7,813 nt of DNA from an uncultured Erysipelotrichaceae bacterium (GTDB lineage Bacteria > Bacillota_I > Bacilli_A > Erysipelotrichales > Erysipelotrichaceae): the NCBI GenBank assembly GCA_946621045.1, contig CAMOOA010000056.1, positions 1-7,813 on the forward strand, read 5' to 3'. The position numbers and the translations under genes were made by a program. Positions 1-6,521 of this stretch are shown here, one piece after another. The notes below the pieces were generated by a model. It did no database searches. It saw only the letters and a list, made by a program, of their open reading frames with translations, and was not told the DNA's origin. Numbering within the stretch: the stretch's first letter is position 1; each line of letters begins with the position of its first letter.

Positions 1-970
1 GGAAGTAGGAGTCGTTCAGGAACGACGGCAGCATCGAGGTAAGGCAGACAGCCATCGCTGCGAGATACGGGTTGATTCCGAGGGTTCCCATCTGGATCAG
101 ACGTTCGAAGTGGGTTCCACCCATGCCGTCTGCGCAGCTGCAGCACATGATGATGACACCGTCTTCGCCGGCACATGCCTCGGCAGTCGCAACCGCCTTC
201 GGGCTCTGATAGAGGTTCTGGTCAAGCGGGTAGCCGCCGTTGCTGGTGACGACGATGTCACCGGTAATGCTCGGGCACTGCGACCATTCACGGATGAAGG
301 AGACGCCCTGGGCGTGTGCTTCTTCGAGATCACCGGCCCATGCGGCGATAACCTTCTTCTCGGCATTGAGCGCAACGTTCAGGATGAACTGGACGTTGAC
401 CATTCTTGCGGCGCATACCATGTCTTCATGGATCGGGTTGTGCTCCAGCACGCCGGTCATGGAATACTTGCTGGCGATTGCCTTGCAGGAATGGTTCTCG
501 TTGACGGTTTCCTGTGAACAGATTCCCGGCAGGATGCTCTTGCGTCCGCCGGAGAAGCCGGCAAAGAAGTGCGGCTCAATGAAGCCTTCGCAGATAAGCA
601 GATCGCATTCCGTCGCAAGATGATTGACATGGAATTCGGCGCCGGAGGGGAGAGTTCCCATATTGACATAGTCTTCCGGCTGGAAGGCCATGTTTACGGC
701 AATCTTTTCATGTTCGAAGATCTCGTCGCCGAACATCCGGCGCTGTTCCTCCGGTGTGGTCGGCCGATGGAGACCGGTCGCAATCAGGATCGTGATGTCC
801 GCATCCGGATTTCCCTTGCGGATCTCTTCCAGCTCCAGCGGAAGGGTGATCTTGCTGGGAACGGCGCGGGTATGATCGCTGGTGACGATCACGACCTTGT
901 TCTTTCCTTTTGCCAGTTCGCGGAGCGGCGGAGTTCCGATCGGATTTTCCAGTGCTTCCTTCAAAAGCAT
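1..970 (-). CDS. larA: Nickel-dependent lactate racemase (LarA) homologue, 3' end outside window, N-terminus short
   Basis: The minus strand is open from ATG 970 to the window edge: 323 codons, no stop. LarA interconverts D- and L-lactate (some homologues act on other 2-hydroxy acids) using a nickel-pincer nucleotide cofactor. I see SDHTR at 31-35, ATGLHRP at 64-70, EGFIEPHFFAGFSGGRK at 128-144, NENHS at 157-161 and YQSPK at 254-258. Against the Lactobacillus plantarum enzyme as I recall it, these match D72/R75, H108, H174, K184, H200 and Y294/Q295/K298 at a constant offset of 40, so active-site and cofactor residues are all kept with no indels. The usual first 40 residues (the strand containing a PYxK-like motif) are absent. 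The frame upstream of ATG 970 lies inside the TetR gene and does not resemble LarA, and no clear Shine-Dalgarno precedes the ATG. It lies 20 bases downstream of the TetR stop, so it is probably cotranscribed and perhaps translationally coupled. The cofactor-making genes larB, larC and larE are not in the window. Family call firm; whether this copy is functional is uncertain. Confidence 0.92.
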   Translation of the reverse strand, partial: MLLKEALENPIGTPPLRELAKGKNKVVIVTSDHTRAVPSKITLPLELEEIRKGNPDADITILIATGLHRPTTPEEQRRMFGDEIFEHEKIAVNMAFQPEDYVNMGTLPSGAEFHVNHLATECDLLICEGFIEPHFFAGFSGGRKSILPGICSQETVNENHSCKAIASKYSMTGVLEHNPIHEDMVCAARMVNVQFILNVALNAEKKVIAAWAGDLEEAHAQGVSFIREWSQCPSITGDIVVTSNGGYPLDQNLYQSPKAVATAEACAGEDGVIIMCCSCADGMGGTHFERLIQMGTLGINPYLAAMAVCLTSMLPSFLNDSYF

Positions 971-990
971 CTTTAAAAAATCTGTGAGGA

Positions 991-1542
991 TTATCGGTCG
1001 AATGCATCCCGCATGGTATGGCTCATGGAGTTGTCGATCCGCTCGCGAATACTGTTCCACTGTTCATCATTCAGACCGTAGGATCGGTTGATCGCCGTAA
1101 GACAGCCGCTTGCCTGATAGTAAAGCAGAATCTCCGCTTCTTTCTCGCTGAGCGTTTCTGTTTTGCTCATCTGCCGGATAAAGGAGTGTTTCTGATGCTC
1201 CACGATTGCCCGCAGGACAATATGAATCAGCGCCGCATCGCTGAAGATCGGCTTGTATTCGGTATGACTGCGCAGGTATTCGCAGATCGGCTGCTTCTCG
1301 CGGGATGTCTTCCCGGCAAGACGGGCCGTGCGCTCATCACGGAACCGCTCGGACTGGGAAAGGACGTCCTGGATCACATCATCCAGCACATCTTCCATTC
1401 TTGCGTAGTAACGATAAAAAGCAGTCCGGCTTACACCTGCATTCCTGCAGAGGTCGGTAATCGAGATGTTTTCAAATGCCCGTTCCTTCTTCAGATCCAA
1501 AAAGGCGCACTTGATCTTGTCGGCGGCGCTTGTTCCGTTCAT
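991..1542 (-). CDS. TetR/AcrR-family transcriptional regulator
   Basis: A 183-residue cytoplasmic DNA-binding protein. Residues about 8-48 form the TetR three-helix head, with the helix-turn-helix ISITDLCRNAGVSRTAFYRYY at about 26-46, a strong family signature. The remainder is helical and variable, as expected for the ligand-binding and dimerisation part; YYQASGCLTAI at 141-151 resembles the C-terminal helix seen in a Bacillota TetR subgroup. Length is normal for the family (about 180-200). The start at 1542 has a weak AAGAGA ribosome binding site 10 bases upstream. It is the first gene of a minus-strand unit with the LarA homologue and is divergent from the lipase gene, so it may regulate itself, larA or the lipase. 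The ligand cannot be told from sequence. Confidence 0.9.
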   Translation of the reverse strand: MNGTSAADKIKCAFLDLKKERAFENISITDLCRNAGVSRTAFYRYYARMEDVLDDVIQDVLSQSERFRDERTARLAGKTSREKQPICEYLRSHTEYKPIFSDAALIHIVLRAIVEHQKHSFIRQMSKTETLSEKEAEILLYYQASGCLTAINRSYGLNDEQWNSIRERIDNSMSHTMRDAFDR

Positions 1543-1565
1543 AAAATGTGATTCTCTTGATAAAC

Positions 1566-1571
1566 ATTATA
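1566..1571 (-). promoter_or_regulatory. Probable -10 box of the TetR-larA unit
   Basis: Read on the minus strand this is a perfect TATAAT, placed 24 bases before the TetR ATG, the right distance for a short leader. No good -35 is seen at the ideal 17-base spacing (GACAGA is the nearest match, about 1589-1594). Confidence 0.6.
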
Positions 1572-1612
1572 TCTTATTGTGATACCGGTCTGTCTTTGAT
1601 GATGCACAAGAA

Positions 1613-1624
1613 GACATGCATGTC
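1613..1624. promoter_or_regulatory. Candidate TetR operator: perfect 12-bp palindrome
   Basis: GACATGCATGTC reads the same on both strands and lies in the divergent region between the TetR gene and the lipase gene. It sits about 28 bases upstream of the lipase -10 box and about 41 bases upstream of the TetR -10 box. TetR regulators usually bind palindromes of about this size next to their own gene. The assignment is positional; no second copy was noticed. Confidence 0.4.
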
Positions 1625-1652
1625 AGGCATGGGATTCTGAAATAAGAAGCGG

Positions 1653-1658
1653 TATGAT
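1653..1658 (+). promoter_or_regulatory. Probable -10 box of the lipase gene
   Basis: TATGAT matches the -10 consensus at five of six positions and lies within GCGGTATGATT (1649-1659), an 11-mer repeated exactly before the Nudix gene (7347-7357). A start of transcription near 1665 would give a leader of about 19 bases holding the AGGAGA ribosome binding site. No clear -35 is visible. Confidence 0.5.
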
Positions 1659-1683
1659 TAACAATAATGCAGGAGACATACGC

Positions 1684-2751
1684 ATGAGCAATCTGAAATA
1701 CATTTTCGTGCACGGTCTGTCCGGATGGGGCAGTTATGATAAAGCAAATGAGTGGATGCCGTACTGGGGCATGCGCAACGGAGATCTGATCAAGCAGCTG
1801 GGAAAACTCGGATATGACTGTTACAGCGCCTCGGTAGCGCCGCATGGCAGCGCCTGGGACAGGGCATGCGAACTGTATGCGCAGCTTGCCGGCACGCGAA
1901 GCGACTATGGTGCGGTTCACAGCGCGCAGTACGGCCACGAACGGTACGGAAGAGATTTTACGGGCATCCCGCTGATTGAATTCTTTGATGATTCCACACG
2001 GCTTGTGCTGATCGGGCATTCCTTCGGCGGTGCGACCGTCCGTCTGTTTGCGGATATTCTGCGCAGCGGAAGAGAAGAAGAAATCGAAGAAAACGGTTCT
2101 CCGTTTTTCAAAGGCGGAATGGGAAACCGGATCGCCGCAGTCGTGACGCTTGCGGCGCCGCATAACGGCACAACGGCCTATGACCTGTTTGAAGACCCGG
2201 ACTTTGACCGGTCTTCCGTACGCGTCTGGCATATTGAGGATGTTGCGGGGCGCTTTATGACACGAAACAACACGCCGGAAACGCCGCTTCCCGAAGGGGA
2301 CAGCGCGGCATATGACATGCATATTGACAATGCGATTGCGCTGAACAGAAGTCTTCACCTCGATCCGGCAGTCTACTATTTCTCCCAGCCGTGCGATATC
2401 ACCGTTCCGAAAAAAGACGGAACGCTGAAGCCGATGGTCCGGAAAACCGAGCTGCTCTTCCGCAGAACATCGCGGTATATGGGCGCCTACTGCGGAACCA
2501 CAAAAGGCGGTGTTGTCCTTGATGAAAGCTGGAGGCACAATGACGGTCTTGTCAACACCGTAAGCGCCATGTATCCGATGGGCGATCCGCACACTTCCTT
2601 TGACGAAAGCCGCATTGAGCCGGGAATCTGGAATGTGTTTGAAACGCTGAACATCGATCATATGGCCCTGCAGGGCGGACTGATGCACCGGCACAGACTG
2701 CTTCCCTATTACCGGAAGCTGCTTGCGGTCATAGACGGAGTCTGCGGATAA
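1684..2751 (+). CDS. Family I.5-type lipase/esterase (alpha/beta hydrolase) without signal peptide
   Basis: A 355-residue serine hydrolase of the Geobacillus/staphylococcal lipase group, which cleaves carboxyl esters of glycerides. The start at 1684 is chosen because AGGAGA (1671-1676) lies 7 bases upstream; the ATG at 1654 overlaps the putative -10 box. Visible motifs: oxyanion-side VHGLSGWG at 9-16; nucleophile S113 in GHSFGG; catalytic D287 in NDGLVNTVS; catalytic H326 in NIDHM. The structural zinc site of this family also appears complete: D59 (AWDRACELYAQL), H79, H85 (GHERYGR) and D211 (AAYDM). Compared with the T1 lipase sequence as I recall it, the stretch between APHNGTT and AYD (the lid region) is about 27 residues shorter. 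There is no signal peptide or membrane segment: the protein begins almost directly with the first core strand, so it should act in the cytoplasm. It forms a single-gene unit closed by a terminator. Family is secure; natural substrate unknown. Confidence 0.93.
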   Translation: MSNLKYIFVHGLSGWGSYDKANEWMPYWGMRNGDLIKQLGKLGYDCYSASVAPHGSAWDRACELYAQLAGTRSDYGAVHSAQYGHERYGRDFTGIPLIEFFDDSTRLVLIGHSFGGATVRLFADILRSGREEEIEENGSPFFKGGMGNRIAAVVTLAAPHNGTTAYDLFEDPDFDRSSVRVWHIEDVAGRFMTRNNTPETPLPEGDSAAYDMHIDNAIALNRSLHLDPAVYYFSQPCDITVPKKDGTLKPMVRKTELLFRRTSRYMGAYCGTTKGGVVLDESWRHNDGLVNTVSAMYPMGDPHTSFDESRIEPGIWNVFETLNIDHMALQGGLMHRHRLLPYYRKLLAVIDGVCG

Positions 2752-2768
2752 GGAACAGGTATCTTCAG

Positions 2769-2795
2769 CCGGAATCCCGTGCGGGTTCCGGTTTT
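2769..2795 (+). terminator. Rho-independent terminator after the lipase gene
   Basis: CCGGAA-t-CCC pairs with GGG-TTCCGG around a GTGC loop (one bulged T), followed by TTTT at 2792-2795. It begins 17 bases after the lipase stop codon. The T-tract is short but the stem is strong. Confidence 0.75.
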
Positions 2796-2798
2796 CGG

Positions 2799-2827
2799 TT
2801 GGAAAGCGGCGGCAGTTACGTTACTAT
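2799..2827 (+). promoter_or_regulatory. Candidate promoter for the kinase/HD-GYP-like operon
   Basis: TTGGAA (2799-2804) and TACTAT (2822-2827) are separated by 17 bases, each matching consensus at four of six positions. The AT-rich TATATATAAAA run at about 2825-2834 offers alternative -10 hexamers. It follows directly after the lipase terminator and would give a leader of about 50 bases. Confidence 0.45.
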
Positions 2828-2856
2828 ATATAAAAGTTAAAACAATGGTAATTTCA

Positions 2857-2880
2857 GCCGTCCTGCACGGCAGGAAAGGA
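2857..2880 (+). promoter_or_regulatory. Two overlapping, mutually exclusive hairpins at the kinase ribosome binding site
   Basis: GCCGT (2857-2861) can pair with ACGGC (2867-2871) around a CCTGC loop. Alternatively TCCTGC (2861-2866) can pair with GCAGGA (2870-2875) around ACG. The second form takes in the first part of the purine-rich AGGAAAGGA ribosome binding site (2872-2880); the first leaves it free. Both cannot form at once. A regulatory role is inference from the pairing only; both stems are short. Confidence 0.3.
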
Positions 2881-2887
2881 ATAATGT

Positions 2888-4615
2888 ATGGCCAAACAAT
2901 ATGCAGTGGTTTCCGCGAACGGCAATCCTCCGGTCATTCTGTATCAGACCGCAGGTTTTGATAATGCACATGTCAGTGAAAAGCGTCAGTTTACAGACGG
3001 AACCGAACTCTGGATCAGCGGATCCGATCCGGCGGCGGAAGAAAATGAAGAACTGCTGCGGCAGCTCAATGCCACGCTGGACGAAAACCGGGCCAAAGAT
3101 GCGTTTCTGAGCAGTATGTCGCATGACATCCGGACGCCGATGAATGCGATCATCGGACTGACTGCGCTGGCCAAAAAGAACATTGATGAAAAATCAAAGG
3201 TGGCGGATTCACTCGACAAGATCGAAACAGCGGGTGCGCACCTGCTGGATCTGATCAATGAAGTACTGGACATGTCCCGCATCAACTCCGGAAAGATGAC
3301 GATCTCGAAAGAAGAATTCTCACTTCCCGATCTTTTTCATGAACTGATTATCCTGATCCGTCCGCTTGCGGACGCCAGACATCATGATCTTCAGTTTCAT
3401 GCGGACAATATCACCTGTGAATTCCTGCGCGGCGATCCGCTTCGTCTGCGCCAGATCTATGTGAATATCATTTCCAATGCGGTCAAATATACACCGGACG
3501 GCGGACGGATCGAAGCGTCGTTTGATGAAGTCCTCCGGGATGGGTTCTGTGAACTGCGGTTTGTCTGCCGCGACAACGGTGTCGGTATGAGTGAGGAATT
3601 CCTCACCCGGATCTTCAATCCGTTTGAGCGCGCCGAGACTGCGGCCGCCTCTGGAATTGAAGGGACCGGCCTCGGCATGAGCATCGTGAGACGTCTGGTC
3701 GAAGAGATGGACGGGACGATTGAAATCACAAGCCGGCCCAAAGAGGGGACGTGTGTGACCGTTGCGGTGCCGCTTGCGGCGGCGGAACAGGTTCCCGAGG
3801 CGGATTCGCTTGCGGGAAAACAGATCCTGATCATTGAATCCGATGCGGAATGCCGGGAAAAATATGAGCAGTTTCTCAACGGAACGGATATGGACTTCCG
3901 GCTGGTGCGCACACCGGCCGAGGCAATCGCCGCAATGACCGATGCGGATGTGAATGAAACGCCGTATGACGGTGTCATTATCGGTAAGGACATCGGTGAG
4001 GCAGGGAATATCCTGGATATGGCATCGTACATTCACCGGGCCAATGCGGCGCTTCCGATCGTGCTGGTCAGCGACTGCGACTGGGGCGAGCTGGAATATT
4101 CCGCCAACCGGAGCGGAATCGAATGGTTTATCCCGGTTCCGTTCTTCCGCCGTTCTCTGATCAGCGGGCTGAACCGGGTGTTCCTGGAACACGATAACGA
4201 AACAAATGCCTTTGCGGCGGCGGACCTTTCCGGAAAGCATATTCTGCTTGCGGAAGACAATATGATCAACCGCGAGATCGCAACGGAGATTCTCCGCTCG
4301 ACAAATGCGGAAATCGATACGGCGGAGAACGGACAGGAAGCACTGGATCTCTTCACTTCCTCCGAAGAAGGATTCTATGCGCTGATCCTGATGGATATCC
4401 AGATGCCGGTAATGGACGGTTATGAGGCAACCCGCAGGATCCGTGAAAGCGGACGGGCGGATGCGGAGTCGGTTCCGGTCTATGCAATGACCGCAAATAC
4501 ATTTGCGGAGGATATCGCAAAGGCGCATGCGGCCGGGATGAACGGCCATATTGCCAAACCGATCGATATCCGCAAGCTCATGAATATACTGCGCAGGACG
4601 ATCCGGGGGCGTTGA
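2888..4615 (+). CDS. Soluble hybrid sensor histidine kinase with degenerate and canonical receiver domains
   Basis: A 575-residue kinase that would phosphorylate its own histidine and pass the phosphate to its C-terminal receiver. Order: a short N-terminus (1-50) of no recognised domain; a helical linker (about 51-72); HisKA with the H-box SHDIRTPMNAIIG, phospho-acceptor H79; HATPase with N-box around N193/N197, G1 DNGVGM at 229-234 and G2 GTGLGMSI at 259-266; a first receiver-like domain (about 311-430); a second receiver (about 450-572) with E456/D457, phospho-acceptor D503 (LMDIQMP), T535 and K557. In the first receiver the phospho-acceptor place (YDGVIIG, about 360-366) is glycine, so it is probably a pseudo-receiver. 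No membrane segment or signal peptide is visible, so it should sense something in the cytoplasm or through a partner. Start 2888 lies 7 bases after AAGGA (2876-2880); the ATG at 2884 is in another frame and stops after 25 codons. The next gene begins 7 bases after the stop. Confidence 0.95.
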   Translation: MAKQYAVVSANGNPPVILYQTAGFDNAHVSEKRQFTDGTELWISGSDPAAEENEELLRQLNATLDENRAKDAFLSSMSHDIRTPMNAIIGLTALAKKNIDEKSKVADSLDKIETAGAHLLDLINEVLDMSRINSGKMTISKEEFSLPDLFHELIILIRPLADARHHDLQFHADNITCEFLRGDPLRLRQIYVNIISNAVKYTPDGGRIEASFDEVLRDGFCELRFVCRDNGVGMSEEFLTRIFNPFERAETAAASGIEGTGLGMSIVRRLVEEMDGTIEITSRPKEGTCVTVAVPLAAAEQVPEADSLAGKQILIIESDAECREKYEQFLNGTDMDFRLVRTPAEAIAAMTDADVNETPYDGVIIGKDIGEAGNILDMASYIHRANAALPIVLVSDCDWGELEYSANRSGIEWFIPVPFFRRSLISGLNRVFLEHDNETNAFAAADLSGKHILLAEDNMINREIATEILRSTNAEIDTAENGQEALDLFTSSEEGFYALILMDIQMPVMDGYEATRRIRESGRADAESVPVYAMTANTFAEDIAKAHAAGMNGHIAKPIDIRKLMNILRRTIRGR

Positions 4616-4622
4616 CGGGAAT

Positions 4623-6449
4623 ATGGAGTCTTATCAGGAACGATACATTGAAAATGTCCGTACCATCGATTCGCTGAATGATTACAGTCAGGAACCCGGC
4701 GAGGATTTTTCCGCATGGTATGAAAAACGGCTTCATAACGAAGCGCTGAGCGAGGAGCTGCGGCAGGAAAACATCCGGATTCTGAACGAATCGTTTTTTC
4801 CGGTGCTTGATCATCTTCATGACGCGGATGAAAAAACGCTGCGGGAACTGGATGAATTCGCAGATGCGCTGATGGACTGGAAGAACAATCTGGACTGCGG
4901 CCTGTATGTACTGATCCACGATGCCCTGCTTTCAAGGTGCCGTGTGCGGAAGGACCGCAGCGGAACGATCCGCGAACTGTACAAGCTCGGCATGGGCATT
5001 TATTACCAGAACCGGATGATTCTCGGGCTGGAGCCGGAGCGGATACGGTCGTTTCTGTTTCAGAACGAACTGATCTTCACCGAAGGCGGTTCGTATTTCA
5101 AATACTTTGAGGAGATTCCGGATGATGAGACCAGGGGATATATCATCCGGAGCCTTGCGAATATTGCGCTGTGCTGCGAGGACCGGCGCCGCCGGGTCGC
5201 AGTCTCTGCGCGCATGCTTAAGATCCTGCAGGACCCGTATTACCGGAATCTTGCGCCGTCGCTGCCGTGGGATGTGTTTCTTCGGAAAACACACCAGCAG
5301 ATGAGCGCAAACCGTGATGTGCTTTCCCGGGGGAATTTTTCCGGAGAGGAGCTTGCGGCGGTGCTGGAGTCCTGCGCGGTGGTATTTGAACCGGAAAAGG
5401 ACAACGCGGATCCGAATATCCGCTGGCTCTGGCCGTATTATGAAATGCAGTACAGCTGCGGTCTTGTTACCCTGGAGACAACGCTTGCCCGGATGGAACA
5501 GCTGATCCGCCGGGCATCCGGAAGCCGCCATGATATCTCGGGTCTTTATGCGGCTGTGCAGCTTCCGGTTTACTACGGACGACTGCTCAGAGACAATCCG
5601 CAGGTATCCGGAAGACCTGAACGGGAAGCCTTTCTTGCGGAGGCATACCGGACGATGATGGAAGCCGTTCTTTCCGTTCCGCCGGATCAGACCGATGATT
5701 ACTTCCATTACGCCGTAAATCTGATCATTACGGATTACTATGAAATACCGGCAGTGGAGACATACAGGTCCGTTACGCTGCGGCTCATGAAGAAGCTCGG
5801 AGGACGGCTGTACGAGCGGTCGCTTCAGGTCAGCCGCCTGATGGAGGTCTGGTGCAGATTTATCATTGATGAGATCCCGGATTTCTTTGATGAACTTCCG
5901 TTTCTGAAAACCGAAGTCCCGGCTGCGGAAAAACGGAAAGCAGTGACGGAATATGCCGCGCTCTGCGGAATCTACCATGATTTTGGCCTGATCAAGATGA
6001 ATGCTGCAAGAATCGGAGAGATCCGGATGCGGTTTCAGCGGGAGGAACAGCTGTATCAGCTTCATCCGATCTCCGGCTGGGACGATCTGAAAGCCCGTGC
6101 CTCTACGGAACGGTTTGCGGATATCGCGCTCGGCCATCATGCATGGTACAGCGGAAACGGCGGATACCCGGAAGAATATGTCCGGACGGAATCCCCGTAC
6201 CGGCAGATGACTGACGTCGCGGCGGCTGCCGTCTGGCTTCAGGAACATTACAGCGGAGATTTTGCACAGACCGCCGATGAGATGCTGGAGAAGGGGAGAA
6301 CCATGTTCTCGCCGATCGTGCTGTCCTTTCTGAATGTGAAGGACTGCCGCAGCGCCCTGCATGAAGTGCTGCAGGACACGGAATCCCGTTACCGTGCGGC
6401 ATATGAATCCCTCGCACCGGACAGGCATTCCGGAAAGGTGAATGATTAG
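4623..6449 (+). CDS. Large protein with divergent HD-GYP-like C-terminal domain; function unknown
   Basis: 608 residues. Residues 1 to about 385 are predicted mostly helical and match no domain I can name; a tetratricopeptide-like helical array is possible but no repeat consensus is clear. From about 390 the sequence follows the HD-GYP order: YHDFG (H452, D453), LHPISG (H481), GHHAWYSGNGGYP (H505, H506, GYP 514-516), SPYRQMTDV (D531) and FSPIVLSFL (562-570). HD-GYP proteins hydrolyse cyclic di-GMP or related dinucleotides. Departures: the early glutamate/histidine ligand stretch reads YERSLQVSRL (397-406), with R399 where histidine is expected, and HDxGK has become HDFGL, losing the lysine. 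Activity may therefore be altered or lost. No receiver, GGDEF or membrane segment is seen. Only GGGA very near the ATG resembles a ribosome binding site, and the gene starts 7 bases after the kinase stop, so translational coupling in one operon is likely; it may be the kinase's partner or effector. Confidence 0.85.
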   Translation: MESYQERYIENVRTIDSLNDYSQEPGEDFSAWYEKRLHNEALSEELRQENIRILNESFFPVLDHLHDADEKTLRELDEFADALMDWKNNLDCGLYVLIHDALLSRCRVRKDRSGTIRELYKLGMGIYYQNRMILGLEPERIRSFLFQNELIFTEGGSYFKYFEEIPDDETRGYIIRSLANIALCCEDRRRRVAVSARMLKILQDPYYRNLAPSLPWDVFLRKTHQQMSANRDVLSRGNFSGEELAAVLESCAVVFEPEKDNADPNIRWLWPYYEMQYSCGLVTLETTLARMEQLIRRASGSRHDISGLYAAVQLPVYYGRLLRDNPQVSGRPEREAFLAEAYRTMMEAVLSVPPDQTDDYFHYAVNLIITDYYEIPAVETYRSVTLRLMKKLGGRLYERSLQVSRLMEVWCRFIIDEIPDFFDELPFLKTEVPAAEKRKAVTEYAALCGIYHDFGLIKMNAARIGEIRMRFQREEQLYQLHPISGWDDLKARASTERFADIALGHHAWYSGNGGYPEEYVRTESPYRQMTDVAAAAVWLQEHYSGDFAQTADEMLEKGRTMFSPIVLSFLNVKDCRSALHEVLQDTESRYRAAYESLAPDRHSGKVND

Positions 6450-6475
6450 TGTACACAAACTGATTGTGATACGAT
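6449..6475 (+). promoter_or_regulatory. Candidate promoter of the SDR gene with an 8-bp palindrome
   Basis: TGATACGAT (6467-6475) is an extended -10 (TG, one base, TACGAT). The -35 area holds only a weak TTAGTG (6446-6451). GTGTACAC (6449-6456), a perfect 8-bp palindrome, overlaps this -35 area and could be an operator. No terminator is seen between the HD-GYP-like gene and the SDR gene, so some read-through from upstream is possible. Confidence 0.45.
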
Positions 6476-6521
6476 AAAAGTACATGCAGTGAAACAGGAT
6501 CAGCAGGAGGTAATAAACGAT

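Noticed and set aside
110..976. Plus-strand open frames at 110-517 and 569-976
   Set aside because: The minus strand encodes a continuous LarA homologue with conserved active-site residues over the whole stretch.
971..1060. GTG at 1060 as the LarA start
   Set aside because: The 30 extra residues lie within the TetR gene, overlap it by about 70 bases and show no similarity to the LarA N-terminus.
1654..1683. Upstream ATG at 1654 for the lipase (10 more residues)
   Set aside because: It overlaps the putative -10 box and has no ribosome binding site; AGGAGA is placed correctly for ATG 1684.
1567..2694. A 375-codon antisense open frame over the lipase gene
   Set aside because: It is a shadow of the lipase, which has a full triad and zinc site; the antisense translation has no recognisable motif.
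2752..2887. A small gene at 2779-2961 between lipase and kinase
   Set aside because: The frame begins inside the lipase terminator and runs into the kinase in another frame; the ribosome binding site serves ATG 2888.
3320..4549. A 409-codon antisense open frame over the kinase gene
   Set aside because: Shadow frame; the plus strand encodes unmistakable kinase and receiver motifs.
6489..6521. Upstream GTG at 6489 for the SDR gene (11 more residues)
   Set aside because: AGGAGG lies downstream of it and serves ATG 6522; the extra residues are not SDR-like.
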